DNA of 49,790 bases. Origin: Sphaerochaeta sp. (GTDB taxonomy: Bacteria > Spirochaetota > Spirochaetia > Sphaerochaetales > Sphaerochaetaceae). Below are positions 8,454-16,857 of the stretch, piece after piece. The position numbers and the translations under genes were made by a program. Every line of letters starts with the position of its first letter. Positions within the stretch are counted from its first letter, which is position 1. Where the stretch lies: positions 1-49,790 of the forward strand of contig JAEINL010000021.1 of assembly GCA_016342655.1 (NCBI GenBank), in the 5' to 3' direction. Below the pieces are notes generated by a model. That model worked only from the letters and a program-made list of their open reading frames with translations. It did no database searches and was not told where the DNA came from.

Positions 8454-10247
8454 CTACTCCAGAATTGCCTTGATCCTTCTCACCCCGGCAGAAGAAGACT
8501 GTTCCTTTTGAATCTTGAAATGACCCATAGTTGAAGTATTCTCTACATGAGGGCCACCACAGACCTCCTTGGAGTAGTCACCGATAGAGTAGACCTTCAC
8601 CTGCTCGCCATACTTGCTTTCAAAAAAGGCAATGGCTCCGGCCGCCTTGGCTTCATCCAAGGTCATGCTCTCTACAGTAACAGCAAGATTACGCTTAATC
8701 TGAGCATTGACCATATCCTCCACCTGCTGGAGCTCTTCTTTGGTCATGGGAGCAGGATGGGTAAAGTCAAAGCGAAGACGATCAACGGTGATGTTGGAGC
8801 CTTTCTGCCCTACATGCTCGCCCAGCACAGTCCTCAGAGCCTTGTGTAGCATGTGGGTCGCTGTATGCAAAGCGGTGGTCTTGTCACTATGGTCGGCCAA
8901 GCCACCCTTGAACTGATGTTCGGCGCCACTGCGACTGACTTCCTGATGTTTCTCAAAAGCTGCCTTGAACCCTTCTTCATCAACGGTGAATCCATGCTCC
9001 TTTGCCAACTCACGAGTAAGTTCAACAGGGAAGCCGTAGGTATCATAGAGCTTGAAGGCAGTCCTTCCGCTCAGTTGGCGGGAAGTTCCCTTCAACAGAT
9101 TAGGAAGCATTTTCTCAAACTCATGTTCGCCCTTGATCAGGGTTTCAGAGAATTTGGTCTCTTCAGCTGCAAGTTCCTGGAGGATGAAAGCCTTGTTCTC
9201 CTGAAGTTCAGGATAGGGTTCGTCATAGAGACCTAGCACTACCATGGCAAGCCCCCCTAGGAACGAGCCCTCGATCCCAAGTTTGTGACCATGACGCACT
9301 GCACGCCGGATAAGCCTTCTGAGGATATAGCCCTGACCTACATTGGAAGGGGCCATTCCCTTGGGGTCGCCAAGGATAAATACGCTGGTACGAACATGGT
9401 CGGCAAGGATACGAATAGAAATATCAGTATCCTCGTCATTGCCATACACCTTCCCGCTCAGCTTTTCAATACCTGCAATGATGGGGGCAAAGACCTCAGT
9501 CTCATAGACAGACTTCTTTCCCTGGAGAATTGCTATGGTGCGTTCGATACCCATTCCGGTATCGACACACTTTCTTTCCATTTCGGAGTAGGTACCATCG
9601 GCATTTTTCTTATAGCCCATGAACACATCGTTCCAAATTTCAAAATACTTGCCACAATGACAGCCAGGACGACAATCAGGGCCACAAGAGGGACGCCCGG
9701 TGTCCATAAACATTTCACTGTCGGGTCCGCAAGGACCGGTCTCACCAGCAGGACCCCACCAGTTATCCTCACGAGGGAGATAGTAGATCCTTTCGGTTGG
9801 AATGCCATGTTTTTTCCAAGCTGAGGCAGCCACCTCATCACGAGGAACCAGATCATCCCCTGCAAAGACCGTTACCGAAAGAAGAGAGTGATCGATACCC
9901 AGGACCTTGGTCAAGAACTCATAGCTGTAGTCGATCGCTTCCTCTTTGTAATAGGCTCCAAGGGACCAGTTGCCCAACATCTCAAAAAAAGTGAGATGGT
10001 GGGGATCACCAACAGCCTCAATATCACCTGTACGAATACATTTCTGGTAGTTGGTCAATCTTTTTCCAGAAGGATGGTCAGCACCCAGGATATAGGGTAC
10101 AAGCGGATGCATACCGGCTGTGGTAAAAAGGACAGTCGGATCATTTTCAGGAATCAAGGAAGCACCACTGATTTGTGTGTGGTCTTTTGATACAAAGAAA
10201 TCAATATATTTCTGTCGAAGCTGGTTTGCTGTTAGTTGGTTTTTCAT
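8454..10247 (-). CDS. alaS: Alanine-tRNA ligase, short form
   Basis: A 597-residue alanyl-tRNA synthetase that charges tRNA-Ala in the cytoplasm. The catalytic core begins with LRQKYIDFFVSKDH and contains TAGMHPLVPYI, FFEMLGNWS and a conserved GMGIERT block. The editing domain follows, with the zinc-binding HTATHML and CGGPHVENT motifs near the end. Usual bacterial enzymes are about 870 residues; this one stops after the editing domain and lacks the C-Ala domain, as known for other spirochaetes. I start at 10247, where homologues begin. There is no ribosome site there; a TTGACA box at 10285-10280 with a plausible -10 near 10260 would put transcription start within a few bases of the ATG, so translation may be leaderless. 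Confidence 0.93.
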   Translation of the reverse strand: MKNQLTANQLRQKYIDFFVSKDHTQISGASLIPENDPTVLFTTAGMHPLVPYILGADHPSGKRLTNYQKCIRTGDIEAVGDPHHLTFFEMLGNWSLGAYYKEEAIDYSYEFLTKVLGIDHSLLSVTVFAGDDLVPRDEVAASAWKKHGIPTERIYYLPREDNWWGPAGETGPCGPDSEMFMDTGRPSCGPDCRPGCHCGKYFEIWNDVFMGYKKNADGTYSEMERKCVDTGMGIERTIAILQGKKSVYETEVFAPIIAGIEKLSGKVYGNDEDTDISIRILADHVRTSVFILGDPKGMAPSNVGQGYILRRLIRRAVRHGHKLGIEGSFLGGLAMVVLGLYDEPYPELQENKAFILQELAAEETKFSETLIKGEHEFEKMLPNLLKGTSRQLSGRTAFKLYDTYGFPVELTRELAKEHGFTVDEEGFKAAFEKHQEVSRSGAEHQFKGGLADHSDKTTALHTATHMLHKALRTVLGEHVGQKGSNITVDRLRFDFTHPAPMTKEELQQVEDMVNAQIKRNLAVTVESMTLDEAKAAGAIAFFESKYGEQVKVYSIGDYSKEVCGGPHVENTSTMGHFKIQKEQSSSAGVRRIKAILE

Positions 10248-10255
10248 ATGTAATG

Positions 10256-10285
10256 ATAGTAATATTCCCGACGAATGCATGTCAA
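10256..10285 (-). promoter_or_regulatory. Probable alaS promoter
   Basis: TTGACA at 10285-10280, then 18 bases, then TACTAT at 10261-10256. The box lies between dprA and alaS and predicts a transcript starting almost at the alaS ATG. Confidence 0.4.
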
Positions 10286-10291
10286 GGCAGA

Positions 10292-11233
10292 TTAGAGGCC
10301 GAGGTCGAGTTGAACGCTCTTTTGCACCACTTTTCCTACCTGTTCGCGAGTCTTGACCGCTTTCTCTAAAACTCGGGGAATATCACCAGCCTGCTTTACC
10401 ACAAAAACCCTCGGACGGTTTGCGAACTCTTTAGGCCAGAGGAAGCTATGGTTGTCCAGGCTGCTTTGGTAGAAGAACAGATATTTCTTCTGTTCAAGGG
10501 CAAAGGCAGCCTGTCTGACAGCCCCTCCTCCATCACGATCCTCCACTACAACGGAAGCCAACGAGAGAGCGCTCATCAGACGGTTACGCAAGAGAAAGAA
10601 CCACTTCTGCGTTTGAGACGAAGGTGCAAACCTGCTTACCAGAGCTCCTCTCTCAGCTATCGCTTCCTGTAATTGTACATGTTCAGGGGGATAGCAGGAG
10701 GTAAGGGGGGTTCCCAGGACAGCAATGGTAGGAAAGCCATTATCCAAGGCAGTCTTGTGTGCCACCCCGTCAATGCCCAGGGCAAGCCCACTTGCCACAA
10801 CATACGACCTCTTGCCAATCGCATACGCAGATTGGACTGCACTCTTCTTCCCTTCCAGAGAAGGGCTTCTGGTTCCTATGACCGAAATCGAGGGTTGGCT
10901 TAACAAAGAGGCATTGCCTTGCACATAGAGAAAGCGCGGACAGTAGGCAAAGCTGTCTACCTGCTTTGGCCAGAGCGGATGCTCCCAAGTCAGGACCTGC
11001 ACTGCACTTGGCATCGCCTCAAAGCTCGGGCGACAGGCAAAATATGCCTCGCTGAGGAGATCCTCTGCAACCCCTAGGAGGGAAGCATACTCCCCAAGAT
11101 GAAGCAACAGGGGCTCAGTAGTATCAAGAGAAGCAAGGGCCTTGGCAAAGGCCTGTTGAGCCTTCGCTTCAGAGTTTTTGTTTGCCCTGACCAAAGCCTC
11201 ATAGTTCAGCGCCTGATGCCATCTCTGATCCAT
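10292..11233 (-). CDS. dprA: DprA/Smf-family DNA-processing protein, divergent
   Basis: A 313-residue protein of the DprA family. Characterised members bind incoming single-stranded DNA and load RecA during natural transformation. The Rossmann-like core is recognisable: SVIGTRSPS, SGLALGIDGVAHKTAL, IAVLGTPLTSCYP, and LRNRLMSALS, which correspond to GSR, SG.A.GID..AH, AVLG.G...YP and RNR.IA.LS. Several usually conserved glycines and the FP before RNR are altered (FFLLRNR), so this is a diverged copy. An N-terminal SAM-like region is present and no winged-helix tail is seen. GGAGG sits 5 bases before the ATG. No other competence gene is in the window; a general recombination role is possible. 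Confidence 0.8.
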   Translation of the reverse strand: MDQRWHQALNYEALVRANKNSEAKAQQAFAKALASLDTTEPLLLHLGEYASLLGVAEDLLSEAYFACRPSFEAMPSAVQVLTWEHPLWPKQVDSFAYCPRFLYVQGNASLLSQPSISVIGTRSPSLEGKKSAVQSAYAIGKRSYVVASGLALGIDGVAHKTALDNGFPTIAVLGTPLTSCYPPEHVQLQEAIAERGALVSRFAPSSQTQKWFFLLRNRLMSALSLASVVVEDRDGGGAVRQAAFALEQKKYLFFYQSSLDNHSFLWPKEFANRPRVFVVKQAGDIPRVLEKAVKTREQVGKVVQKSVQLDLGL

Positions 11234-11293
11234 AGATCCTCCAAGCAGACTCTACCATGCTCACCGTATGCTCTGCAATCATCAAAATGAGTA

Positions 11294-11328
11294 GGAGCTG
11301 CCTCTTCTTTCCTAGAAGTGACAGCTCC
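11294..11328 (-). terminator. Terminator after the flavodiiron gene
   Basis: Arms GGAGCTG.C and G.CAGCTCC lie about 27 bases after the stop codon. TACTCATTTTGATG follows on the minus strand. Confidence 0.6.
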
Positions 11329-11354
11329 CATACCTTGTTACAAGGAACTAAGGA

Positions 11355-12542
11355 CTACTTGGTCAATGCCTCTGCAATTCCCCTCATCTCCTGAAGGTTC
11401 TCCTGCTTGGGATTCCAGTTTACCTTGACCTTAGGTCCGACAACCTTGAATCCAGCTGTGACCAGATGCTCTTCCAAGACCTCTACGCCTTCTCCGCTCC
11501 AGCCATAACAGCCAAAGACAGCAGCCTTTTTCTTCTTGAGCTTCAGCTCAAAGAGGAAATGCAGCCAGCCGGCTACCGAGGAAAGTATGCTCTGTCCCAC
11601 TGTGGGGGATCCGACGGCGATGGCCTTCGAAATAAAGACCTGTGTCATGATGTCATTCTTGTCAGTCTGGGAGATATTGAAGATCTTGACCTTGGTATCA
11701 GGGGCCAGGATCTGTATCTCCTTGGCCAAGGCATGGGCAAGGGCCTTGGTCCCGTCCCACATGGTGTCATAGACAATGGTGATCTGGTCCTCCTGATAAT
11801 TATCCGACCACTGGGCATACTTCTCTACGATCTGCAGAGGGTTGTCACGCCAGATGGCTCCATGACTTGGGGCAATGATGTCGATAGGAAGGTTCAGCTC
11901 AACGATCTCCTCAATCTTGCGTTTCACCAGAGGAGAGAATGGGGCAAGGATGTTTGCATAGTACTTTAAGGCCTCTTCCCAAAGCAGACACTGGTCGGTC
12001 TTGTCGTTGAAGAGTTCCTCAACCGCAAGGTGCTGGCCAAAGGCGTCGTTGGAAAACAGGATGTTGTCCCCAGTCATGTAGGTGGCCATGCTGTCAGGCC
12101 AGTGAAGCATGCGCATTTCGACAAAGACCAGGCTCTTGCCATTACCGATATCAACACTGTCCCCGGTCTTGACCACCTTGAAATTCCATTCAGGGTGGTG
12201 ATATTGGCCAACAAGGGACTTGATCGCATTGGCGGTGCAGTAGATTGGGGTATGGGGAATTTTCTCCATCAGGTAAGGAAGAGACCCACTGTGGTCGACT
12301 TCCCCGTGGTTCATCACGATGAAGTCTATCTTGGAGAGGTCAATCTCCCGCTCAAGATTCTCCCTGAATTCCCTCTCATAGGGTCTCCAGATGGTGTCGA
12401 TCAAGACAGTTTTCTCTTCCTGGATAAGATAGGCGTTCTGGGAAGAGCCATGGTTTACCGAATAGTCAGACCCATGGAAGGTCTCCAACTCCCAGTCTAT
12501 CTTTCCAACCCAAGACACATTGTTTTTTACCAATCTCTTCAT
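11355..12542 (-). CDS. fprA: FprA-type flavodiiron protein (NO/O2 reductase)
   Basis: A 395-residue soluble A-type flavoprotein. It reduces NO to N2O or O2 to water at a di-iron site fed by FMN. The lactamase-like domain (about 1-250) carries the metal ligands H79, E81, D83 and H84 (HGEVDH), H147, D166 and H227 (PSHGAIW). The flavodoxin domain follows from about residue 255 (TIVYDTMWDGT). There is no rubredoxin extension, so a separate donor is needed. The start overlaps the end of the RIC gene by four bases (ATGA), so the two proteins are made together. The neighbour, an iron-sulfur repair protein, and the FNR-like regulator favour NO and oxygen stress as the job; which substrate dominates cannot be read from sequence. 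Confidence 0.92.
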   Translation of the reverse strand: MKRLVKNNVSWVGKIDWELETFHGSDYSVNHGSSQNAYLIQEEKTVLIDTIWRPYEREFRENLEREIDLSKIDFIVMNHGEVDHSGSLPYLMEKIPHTPIYCTANAIKSLVGQYHHPEWNFKVVKTGDSVDIGNGKSLVFVEMRMLHWPDSMATYMTGDNILFSNDAFGQHLAVEELFNDKTDQCLLWEEALKYYANILAPFSPLVKRKIEEIVELNLPIDIIAPSHGAIWRDNPLQIVEKYAQWSDNYQEDQITIVYDTMWDGTKALAHALAKEIQILAPDTKVKIFNISQTDKNDIMTQVFISKAIAVGSPTVGQSILSSVAGWLHFLFELKLKKKKAAVFGCYGWSGEGVEVLEEHLVTAGFKVVGPKVKVNWNPKQENLQEMRGIAEALTK

Positions 12543-13225
12543 AGTATCGCTCCTTCTTTGTATTTCGGAAAGAGAATCGAGTTCTCTTTGTATATGTGCA
12601 GGAAGATGTCCTCAACCAGAGTTTTCATCAAGGCATACGTGGCAACATAGGTCGGACACCCATCTGCAGGTGCTTGGAATGAACGTGTGGCCTCTTGCAG
12701 GCTCTTGATACTGTCCCCAGCCGCTTCATGATCATTCTCTAATGATTCTACCATCAATATTGCCTGAGGAGTAGCTTCCTCCCTCAACAACGGGAAGACC
12801 TCTTCCTCCTCTTGCACGAAGTGCTGTAGCAGTTCCTTCCGCAGGTCACTGAACAAGGAGTGGACAGTCAGCAGCTCTTCTTTATGGTTCTTGTAGTGGG
12901 CCCATAGGATGGTATTCAGCTTGTCATCGACCTCGGCGATAAGAGTACGTTCTGCACTATGGTGGGTAGCCTCTATGTGGTCGATAAGGGAGGCGACACT
13001 CAAGCCATAGAGAGAGGGGTCGACAGTTGCCTTGTACGTGTCTTGGGCATCGACGAGAAAAGCTACAAGGGATGTGAGAAAAGCCGACCGTTCATACCCT
13101 GCTTCTGCGATTGACTCATACAGCATATGATCACCCCCGCAACAGTAGTCGATATGCTTCTCGTTGAGGAATATGGTGGCAAAGGGGTAGGCTTTTACCA
13201 AACTTGATAGTTTCTGGTCTTTCAT
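12539..13225 (-). CDS. scdA: RIC/ScdA/YtfE di-iron protein for Fe-S repair
   Basis: A 228-residue protein of the RIC family, which helps restore iron-sulfur centres damaged by NO or peroxide. The short N-terminal ScdA_N (DUF542) domain carries the IDYCCGG motif with C28 and C29. A hemerythrin-like four-helix domain follows, with histidine and glutamate ligands spread through THHSAER, HYKNHKEELL, LLQHFVQEEEEVFP, ENDHEAAGD and LHIYKENSILFP. Length matches the family. It is the first gene of a two-gene operon with the flavodiiron protein. A clear FNR-type site lies 50-63 bases before its ATG. Donors and exact clients are unknown. Confidence 0.9.
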   Translation of the reverse strand: MKDQKLSSLVKAYPFATIFLNEKHIDYCCGGDHMLYESIAEAGYERSAFLTSLVAFLVDAQDTYKATVDPSLYGLSVASLIDHIEATHHSAERTLIAEVDDKLNTILWAHYKNHKEELLTVHSLFSDLRKELLQHFVQEEEEVFPLLREEATPQAILMVESLENDHEAAGDSIKSLQEATRSFQAPADGCPTYVATYALMKTLVEDIFLHIYKENSILFPKYKEGAIL

Positions 13226-13274
13226 TGTGTATCTCCTACTATAGATACGGTACTACAAAAAACAGAGACCAACT

Positions 13275-13288
13275 ATGATTCAAATCAA
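13275..13288. promoter_or_regulatory. FNR-type operator before scdA-fprA
   Basis: On the plus strand ATGAT-TCAA-ATCAA; read on the minus strand TTGAT-TTGA-ATCAT, one mismatch from the FNR consensus TTGAT-N4-ATCAA. It is centred about 56 bases before the scdA start, in the gap after the gene for an FNR-like protein. This fits direct control by that regulator. A suitable -10 (TAGTAC near 13252 or TATCTA near 13244) lies at about the right distance. Confidence 0.65.
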
Positions 13289-13323
13289 CTTACAGCAATA
13301 CAACCAAAATTCTCTAAAAAATT

Positions 13324-14013
13324 CTACTCAGAAGCAAGCAACTCCAAGGAGGGGATATCCAGCAGGAGAACTCGTCTCTTCCCTGCTACAGATAGCAAGC
13401 CATTTTCTTGCATCCGAGATAGTTTGCGGTTGACCGTCTCCTTGGTCAAATGGATTGCGTTTCCGATTTCCTCTTGTGAGAGGGAAACGGTAACGCCCCC
13501 TGTTCTTCGCACTCGTTCCAAAAGGAACATGGCAATGCGCTTGTCCACACTCTTGGTTGAGAGCATCTCCACCTGAAGCCGGTATTGGTCCAGCTTGCTA
13601 TTGAGGTAGGTCATGACACGCAGCCCAATATGGGGGTCACTGAGCATGAGAATTCGTATATCGCTGCTTGCAATGGTACATATGCCCATATCTTCACCTG
13701 CAATTCCGGTCTCCCGGCAGTGACTCTCGCTGAAAAGCTGATCACCTCCATAGAAGTCCCCAGGGAAAAGGGTCTCCAACAAGAACTGTTGGCCATCACT
13801 ACCATACCGTACGAGCTTCAATGTTCCAGATCGTACGATAATAAGACGATTGGAGCTGTCCCCTTCTCGAAATAACACTTCCCCATTGGATAGGGTTCGT
13901 TGACGGATGAGGCTCTGCACTCGGGCTATCTGATCAGTGTCCAGGTTCTGGAAGATAGGAACATTGGGCAGACAGCCAGAGCCCCCATGGGAACATGCTT
14001 GGCATTCGATCAT
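13324..14013 (-). CDS. Crp/Fnr-family regulator with N-terminal cysteines
   Basis: A 229-residue transcription factor: cyclic-nucleotide-like sensor fold (about 15-135), long dimer helix, then a helix-turn-helix. The N-terminus has C4, C7 and C14 in a CX2CX6C pattern, close to the CX2CX5C cluster ligands of E. coli FNR, and further cysteines at about 99 and 111 could supply a fourth ligand. The recognition helix reads KETVNRKL; FNR has ETISR and CRP has ETVGR, so E and R are kept and the discriminating residue is N. This fits binding of a TTGAT-like site, and one is present before scdA. I start at the ATG at 14013, which overlaps the upstream stop (TGATG) and follows GAGG. The signal, O2 or NO, is inferred. 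Confidence 0.87.
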   Translation of the reverse strand: MIECQACSHGGSGCLPNVPIFQNLDTDQIARVQSLIRQRTLSNGEVLFREGDSSNRLIIVRSGTLKLVRYGSDGQQFLLETLFPGDFYGGDQLFSESHCRETGIAGEDMGICTIASSDIRILMLSDPHIGLRVMTYLNSKLDQYRLQVEMLSTKSVDKRIAMFLLERVRRTGGVTVSLSQEEIGNAIHLTKETVNRKLSRMQENGLLSVAGKRRVLLLDIPSLELLASE

Positions 14014-14363
14014 CAATCGTCCTCATACAGCTCGTTGATGACATCCCAAGCTGAAGCCAAACCTTTTCTGAGGTTGCAGAGCAACTGGTACTGGTTAAGC
14101 AAGCTTGCAAGGTGCTTTTCGGCAACCTCTTTGGGATCATCAATGGCAACGACACTCTTCAGTTCCTCTGAGGTAGGGGGAAGAGCTGTCACCCTATCGA
14201 ACTCGGCAAGCATACCGGCTTTGGTCATTCTGAAGTAATTGGGAACTTTCAAGAGAAGCGTTGGGGTGTAATTTCTTCTTTCCAGGCTTTCTGCAGTCAG
14301 TTCGATTTGCATCGCAGGGGCATCTTCGGGAATTGCTTCATATCTCTTACGCAGTTCTTTCAT
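14013..14363 (-). CDS. Unknown protein cotranscribed with the FNR-like regulator
   Basis: A 116-residue acidic, soluble, mostly helical protein that I do not recognise. It has no signal peptide or membrane segment and only one cysteine (in QLLCNLRKG). Its stop overlaps the regulator's start by one base (TGATG), which implies coupled translation and a related role. GGAGG lies 11 bases before the ATG, a rather long gap, but no nearer start exists. It could be an accessory or anti-regulator for the FNR-like protein; that is only a guess from position. Confidence 0.6.
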   Translation of the reverse strand: MKELRKRYEAIPEDAPAMQIELTAESLERRNYTPTLLLKVPNYFRMTKAGMLAEFDRVTALPPTSEELKSVVAIDDPKEVAEKHLASLLNQYQLLCNLRKGLASAWDVINELYEDD

Positions 14364-14551
14364 CTTTGTCAGTACCTCCAGTACATAGGGTAGATACTGT
14401 ATCGTACCACAGATTTGGAAATAGTGAGAGGGGGAGGATAGAGGAAGGAGAAGGGGAAATCAGAGACATGGAGAATGAGTCCGAACGTACGACTGTTGCA
14501 TCCATCAGAAATGAATGTATACCCTCCTAGGTTAGGTATAGTAAGCAGAAA

Positions 14552-14600
14552 GGAAAATATTGGGTACGATCCAAACGGACCCTATCTCATATTTTCCTTC
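14552..14600 (-). terminator. Stem-loop after the DUF898 gene
   Basis: Arms GGAAAATAT and ATATTTTCC, reinforced by an inner GGGT/ACCC pairing, lie shortly after the stop codon at 14615. TTTCTGC follows on the minus strand. Confidence 0.5.
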
Positions 14601-14614
14601 CCAAATCACCTCAA

Positions 14615-14947
14615 TTAAAAATTCTCATTGTCCCCGGCATTGGCGAAGTGCAAATTATTGGTCTTCCATCGTTGTAGCCTGCAAGCTCCCCAAGGGGCAT
14701 AAAGGCCTATTGTAATGATTGTGAGGATTATGATGAGCAACCAAGTCCCAAAAAATCCTGCACCTGATCCTGTAAATACCAGTTGCTTTGACTCCACGTA
14801 CGTGTTTTTTGCTTTCCACTTTTCAATCGCACAGGCTGACCAAGGATAAAACAATGAGAAGGTGATGACGTTCAACACTGTTGTCCAAATTAGCAGCCAG
14901 AAATACGAGCCACCTTTGCCTCTAAAATCAAAATTTCCGTAGGGCAT
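14615..14947 (-). CDS. Small DUF898/YjgN-like membrane protein
   Basis: A 110-residue membrane protein that resembles part of DUF898 (YjgN) proteins. I start it at 14947 because GGAGGAG sits 5 bases upstream; the 44 codons upstream of that in the same frame are rich in unlikely residues and have no ribosome site. Two membrane segments are visible (about 14-33 and 62-83), each ending in a Y.PW.A motif: FYPWSACAIEKWK and YAPWGACRLQRWK. This repeated motif is typical of DUF898. Full family members are longer, so this is a compact version. A decayed paralogue lies at 21805-22304. Function unknown. Confidence 0.72.
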   Translation of the reverse strand: MPYGNFDFRGKGGSYFWLLIWTTVLNVITFSLFYPWSACAIEKWKAKNTYVESKQLVFTGSGAGFFGTWLLIIILTIITIGLYAPWGACRLQRWKTNNLHFANAGDNENF

Positions 14948-15275
14948 TTTACTCCTCCATGTAGTAAAAAAGATAAACGAAGTATACTTCATACTTAAGC
15001 GAATAACAAGAAAAATCTCTCTTAGCCTATGCAGAAAAATCTCTTTCGGCAGAGACAAAGAATAGCAAAGCAAACTCACCTATCTTTAGGTTCAACCATT
15101 TTTTCCATCTTTCGCTACCATTTTCCAGATACCATTGCTTCTGTTTCGGTCGGTATAATCGAAATACGATTACAAATAGGCAAAAAGCTATGCAAAGTAT
15201 TCAAGCAATTCAAATTGACCTAGGGCAATGCGTTATGCTACCATCACCCATACGGATAGTAATAGGAACCCTACT
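14948..15275. promoter_or_regulatory. Divergent intergenic region before the P-II/Mrp operon
   Basis: A 328-base gap between the DUF898 gene and the rightward antiporter operon. TATAAT at 15154-15159 is the best -10 candidate for the operon but has no good -35 box. Further in, TTGACC near 15217 lacks a matched -10. No riboswitch-like structure is apparent to me. Confidence 0.3.
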
Positions 15276-15623
15276 ATGAAATTATTAGTGTTTGTCTTAA
15301 ACAATGAAGAATATCTGGAAGAAGTCATGGAGGCTTATGTGGAGGCCGGAATCAACGGAGCCACCCTTCTCGACAGCGAAGGTATGGGCCGGTTCCTTTC
15401 CTATGAGGTCCCACTCTTTGAAGGCTTCAAGGACTTCATGAAGGGTAACAAACCCTACAACAAGACAATCTTCTCTGTGGTGCGAGATGAGCAGGTGATT
15501 CTGCATGCTAAAGAGTTGATCGATAAAATAGTCGGAGGATTGGATAACCCTGGAACGGGCATCATGTTTACTCTGCCCGTTGACTGGGCAGCAGGTTTAG
15601 TACGAGAAGAAGAAGAGGTATAG
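15276..15623 (+). CDS. P-II-like signalling protein leading the Mrp operon
   Basis: A 115-residue protein with the shape of the P-II fold: KLLVFVLNNEEYLEEVMEAYVEAGINGATLLDSEG can be split into the first strand, helix and the G..G.T..D..G turn of P-II proteins, and the end (GLDNPGTGIMFTLPVDWAAGL) matches the G..G.GK.FV.PV of that fold. The tyrosine-bearing T-loop of classical GlnB is not conserved. I start at 15276, after AGGAA at the right distance, not at the upstream ATG at 15228. It is the first gene of the operon, two bases before an EIIA-like gene. I infer a small trimeric sensor that responds to a nucleotide or ion and acts on the antiporter. The assignment rests on pattern only. Confidence 0.62.
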   Translation: MKLLVFVLNNEEYLEEVMEAYVEAGINGATLLDSEGMGRFLSYEVPLFEGFKDFMKGNKPYNKTIFSVVRDEQVILHAKELIDKIVGGLDNPGTGIMFTLPVDWAAGLVREEEEV

Positions 15624-15625
15624 CC

Positions 15626-16081
15626 ATGCAGATACTCAGTAAATTGATCGATCAAGAATGCATCCTGCTCGATAGGGAGGAGCACTCGATTGAATCAATC
15701 ATCAAGACAGTGACCGATCAGCTAACAATCAGATGCCCCGAGGTGGCTACCAAGAGCCTTATGCAGAAGGTTATCGCTGACGGATTCCATACTGTCAGTA
15801 TTGGAGAGGGCTGTACGATTACCCACGCTCGCTGTCCATCGATGGAAAAGACCCTGATGGCTGTGATACGCCTATCACCCGAGCTTGACCTCGGGGCTTC
15901 TGACGGAAAGAAAATTCGCTTGGTGTTTTTACTGGTGGGACCCCAAAGCAGTGCAAGCTTCCACCTCAAGATATTGAGCAGACTTGCCCGCCTACTACAC
16001 TCACAGCCGTTGCGAGAAATCTTTTTTGAGGTTGAGACTGCAGAGCAGTTTTACAAGGAACTGGAAAACAAGGAGCAATAG
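15626..16081 (+). CDS. PTS EIIA-like (fructose/Ntr type) regulatory protein
   Basis: A 151-residue EIIA domain of the fructose/Ntr type. Its phosphorylatable histidine is H67 in the sequence GCTITHARCPS, equivalent to the IPHAR motif. The rest of the domain follows: VFLLVGPQ and a C-terminal LSRLARLLHSQPLREIFFEVETAEQF block. There is no PTS permease nearby, so it more likely regulates than transports, as PtsN does for potassium systems in proteobacteria. It starts two bases after the P-II-like gene and ends directly at the mrpE start, so all are made together. I infer that it links phosphoenolpyruvate or PTS status to ion transport. Confidence 0.78.
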   Translation: MQILSKLIDQECILLDREEHSIESIIKTVTDQLTIRCPEVATKSLMQKVIADGFHTVSIGEGCTITHARCPSMEKTLMAVIRLSPELDLGASDGKKIRLVFLLVGPQSSASFHLKILSRLARLLHSQPLREIFFEVETAEQFYKELENKEQ

Positions 16082-16594
16082 ATGAACAGCAGAAGAATCT
16101 GGGCATTGCTACGTTTCGCTTTGACCACCGTCTTTCTGTTCGCAGTATGGGTGCTATTCTCAGCAGATGCAGACCGATTTTCCCTCTTGTTTGGTTTTTT
16201 CGCCTCACTGCTTACCGCGGCTCTTACCTATCATATCTTTTTACCCGAACATGAGGCAAACCTACACTTCTTCATCCCTCGCCTCTGGTATCTCAACCGT
16301 TTCTTCTTCCTGATGTTCATCAGTCTCTATACCTCAAGTTTTCAGGTGGTCAAGGCAGTGATAAGCGGCAATACTAACCCACGGATAGTGCACTTCAGGA
16401 CAAAGCTCCGATCAGACATCGCAAGAACCGTACTTGCAAACTGCATAACCTTCACCCCGGGAACGATGACCTTGGACCTGAATGACGATCACTTATCCGT
16501 ACACTGGCTACTGTGTACCACCACCCACGCAAAAGCCGCAGGGGAAGCAATAAAGACAAAGCAAGAGCATATGTTGGGGAGGACCTGGCTATGA
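16082..16594 (+). CDS. mrpE: Mrp antiporter subunit E
   Basis: A 170-residue MnhE/MrpE protein, a membrane-anchored subunit of Mrp-type multisubunit cation/proton antiporters. Two or three N-terminal membrane segments are followed by a soluble part that carries the family hallmark ANCITFTPGTMTLDL. AGGAGC precedes the ATG, which is the codon right after the upstream stop. The stop overlaps the start of mrpF. Confidence 0.92.
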   Translation: MNSRRIWALLRFALTTVFLFAVWVLFSADADRFSLLFGFFASLLTAALTYHIFLPEHEANLHFFIPRLWYLNRFFFLMFISLYTSSFQVVKAVISGNTNPRIVHFRTKLRSDIARTVLANCITFTPGTMTLDLNDDHLSVHWLLCTTTHAKAAGEAIKTKQEHMLGRTWL

Positions 16595-16857
16595 GTGTCT
16601 ATATCTTCAAGGCAATGCAGATTACCCTGACTTTTTTCGTATTGGTCACCGTCATCCGGCTGCTACTGGGACCAACTGCAAGTGATCGCCTGGTTGCCCT
16701 GAATGTGCTGAGTGCAGTCTCTTTGGCTTTGTTGGTGCTCTGGGGTATCAGCAATACAAGGACACTGTATCTCGATGTTGCCTTGGTCTATGACATCTTC
16801 GGATTCTTGGGCTTCTTGGCAATCACCCGTTTCCTCAAGCAAAGGAAGGGGGGATGA
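16591..16857 (+). CDS. mrpF: Mrp antiporter subunit F
   Basis: An 88-residue protein with three membrane segments, the size and layout of MrpF. It contains LGPTASDRLVALN, the RLL.GP...DR..A.. block characteristic of this subunit. The start overlaps the mrpE stop by four bases (ATGA), so translation is coupled. A longer frame upstream lies inside mrpE and is not used. Confidence 0.92.
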   Translation: MSVYIFKAMQITLTFFVLVTVIRLLLGPTASDRLVALNVLSAVSLALLVLWGISNTRTLYLDVALVYDIFGFLGFLAITRFLKQRKGG

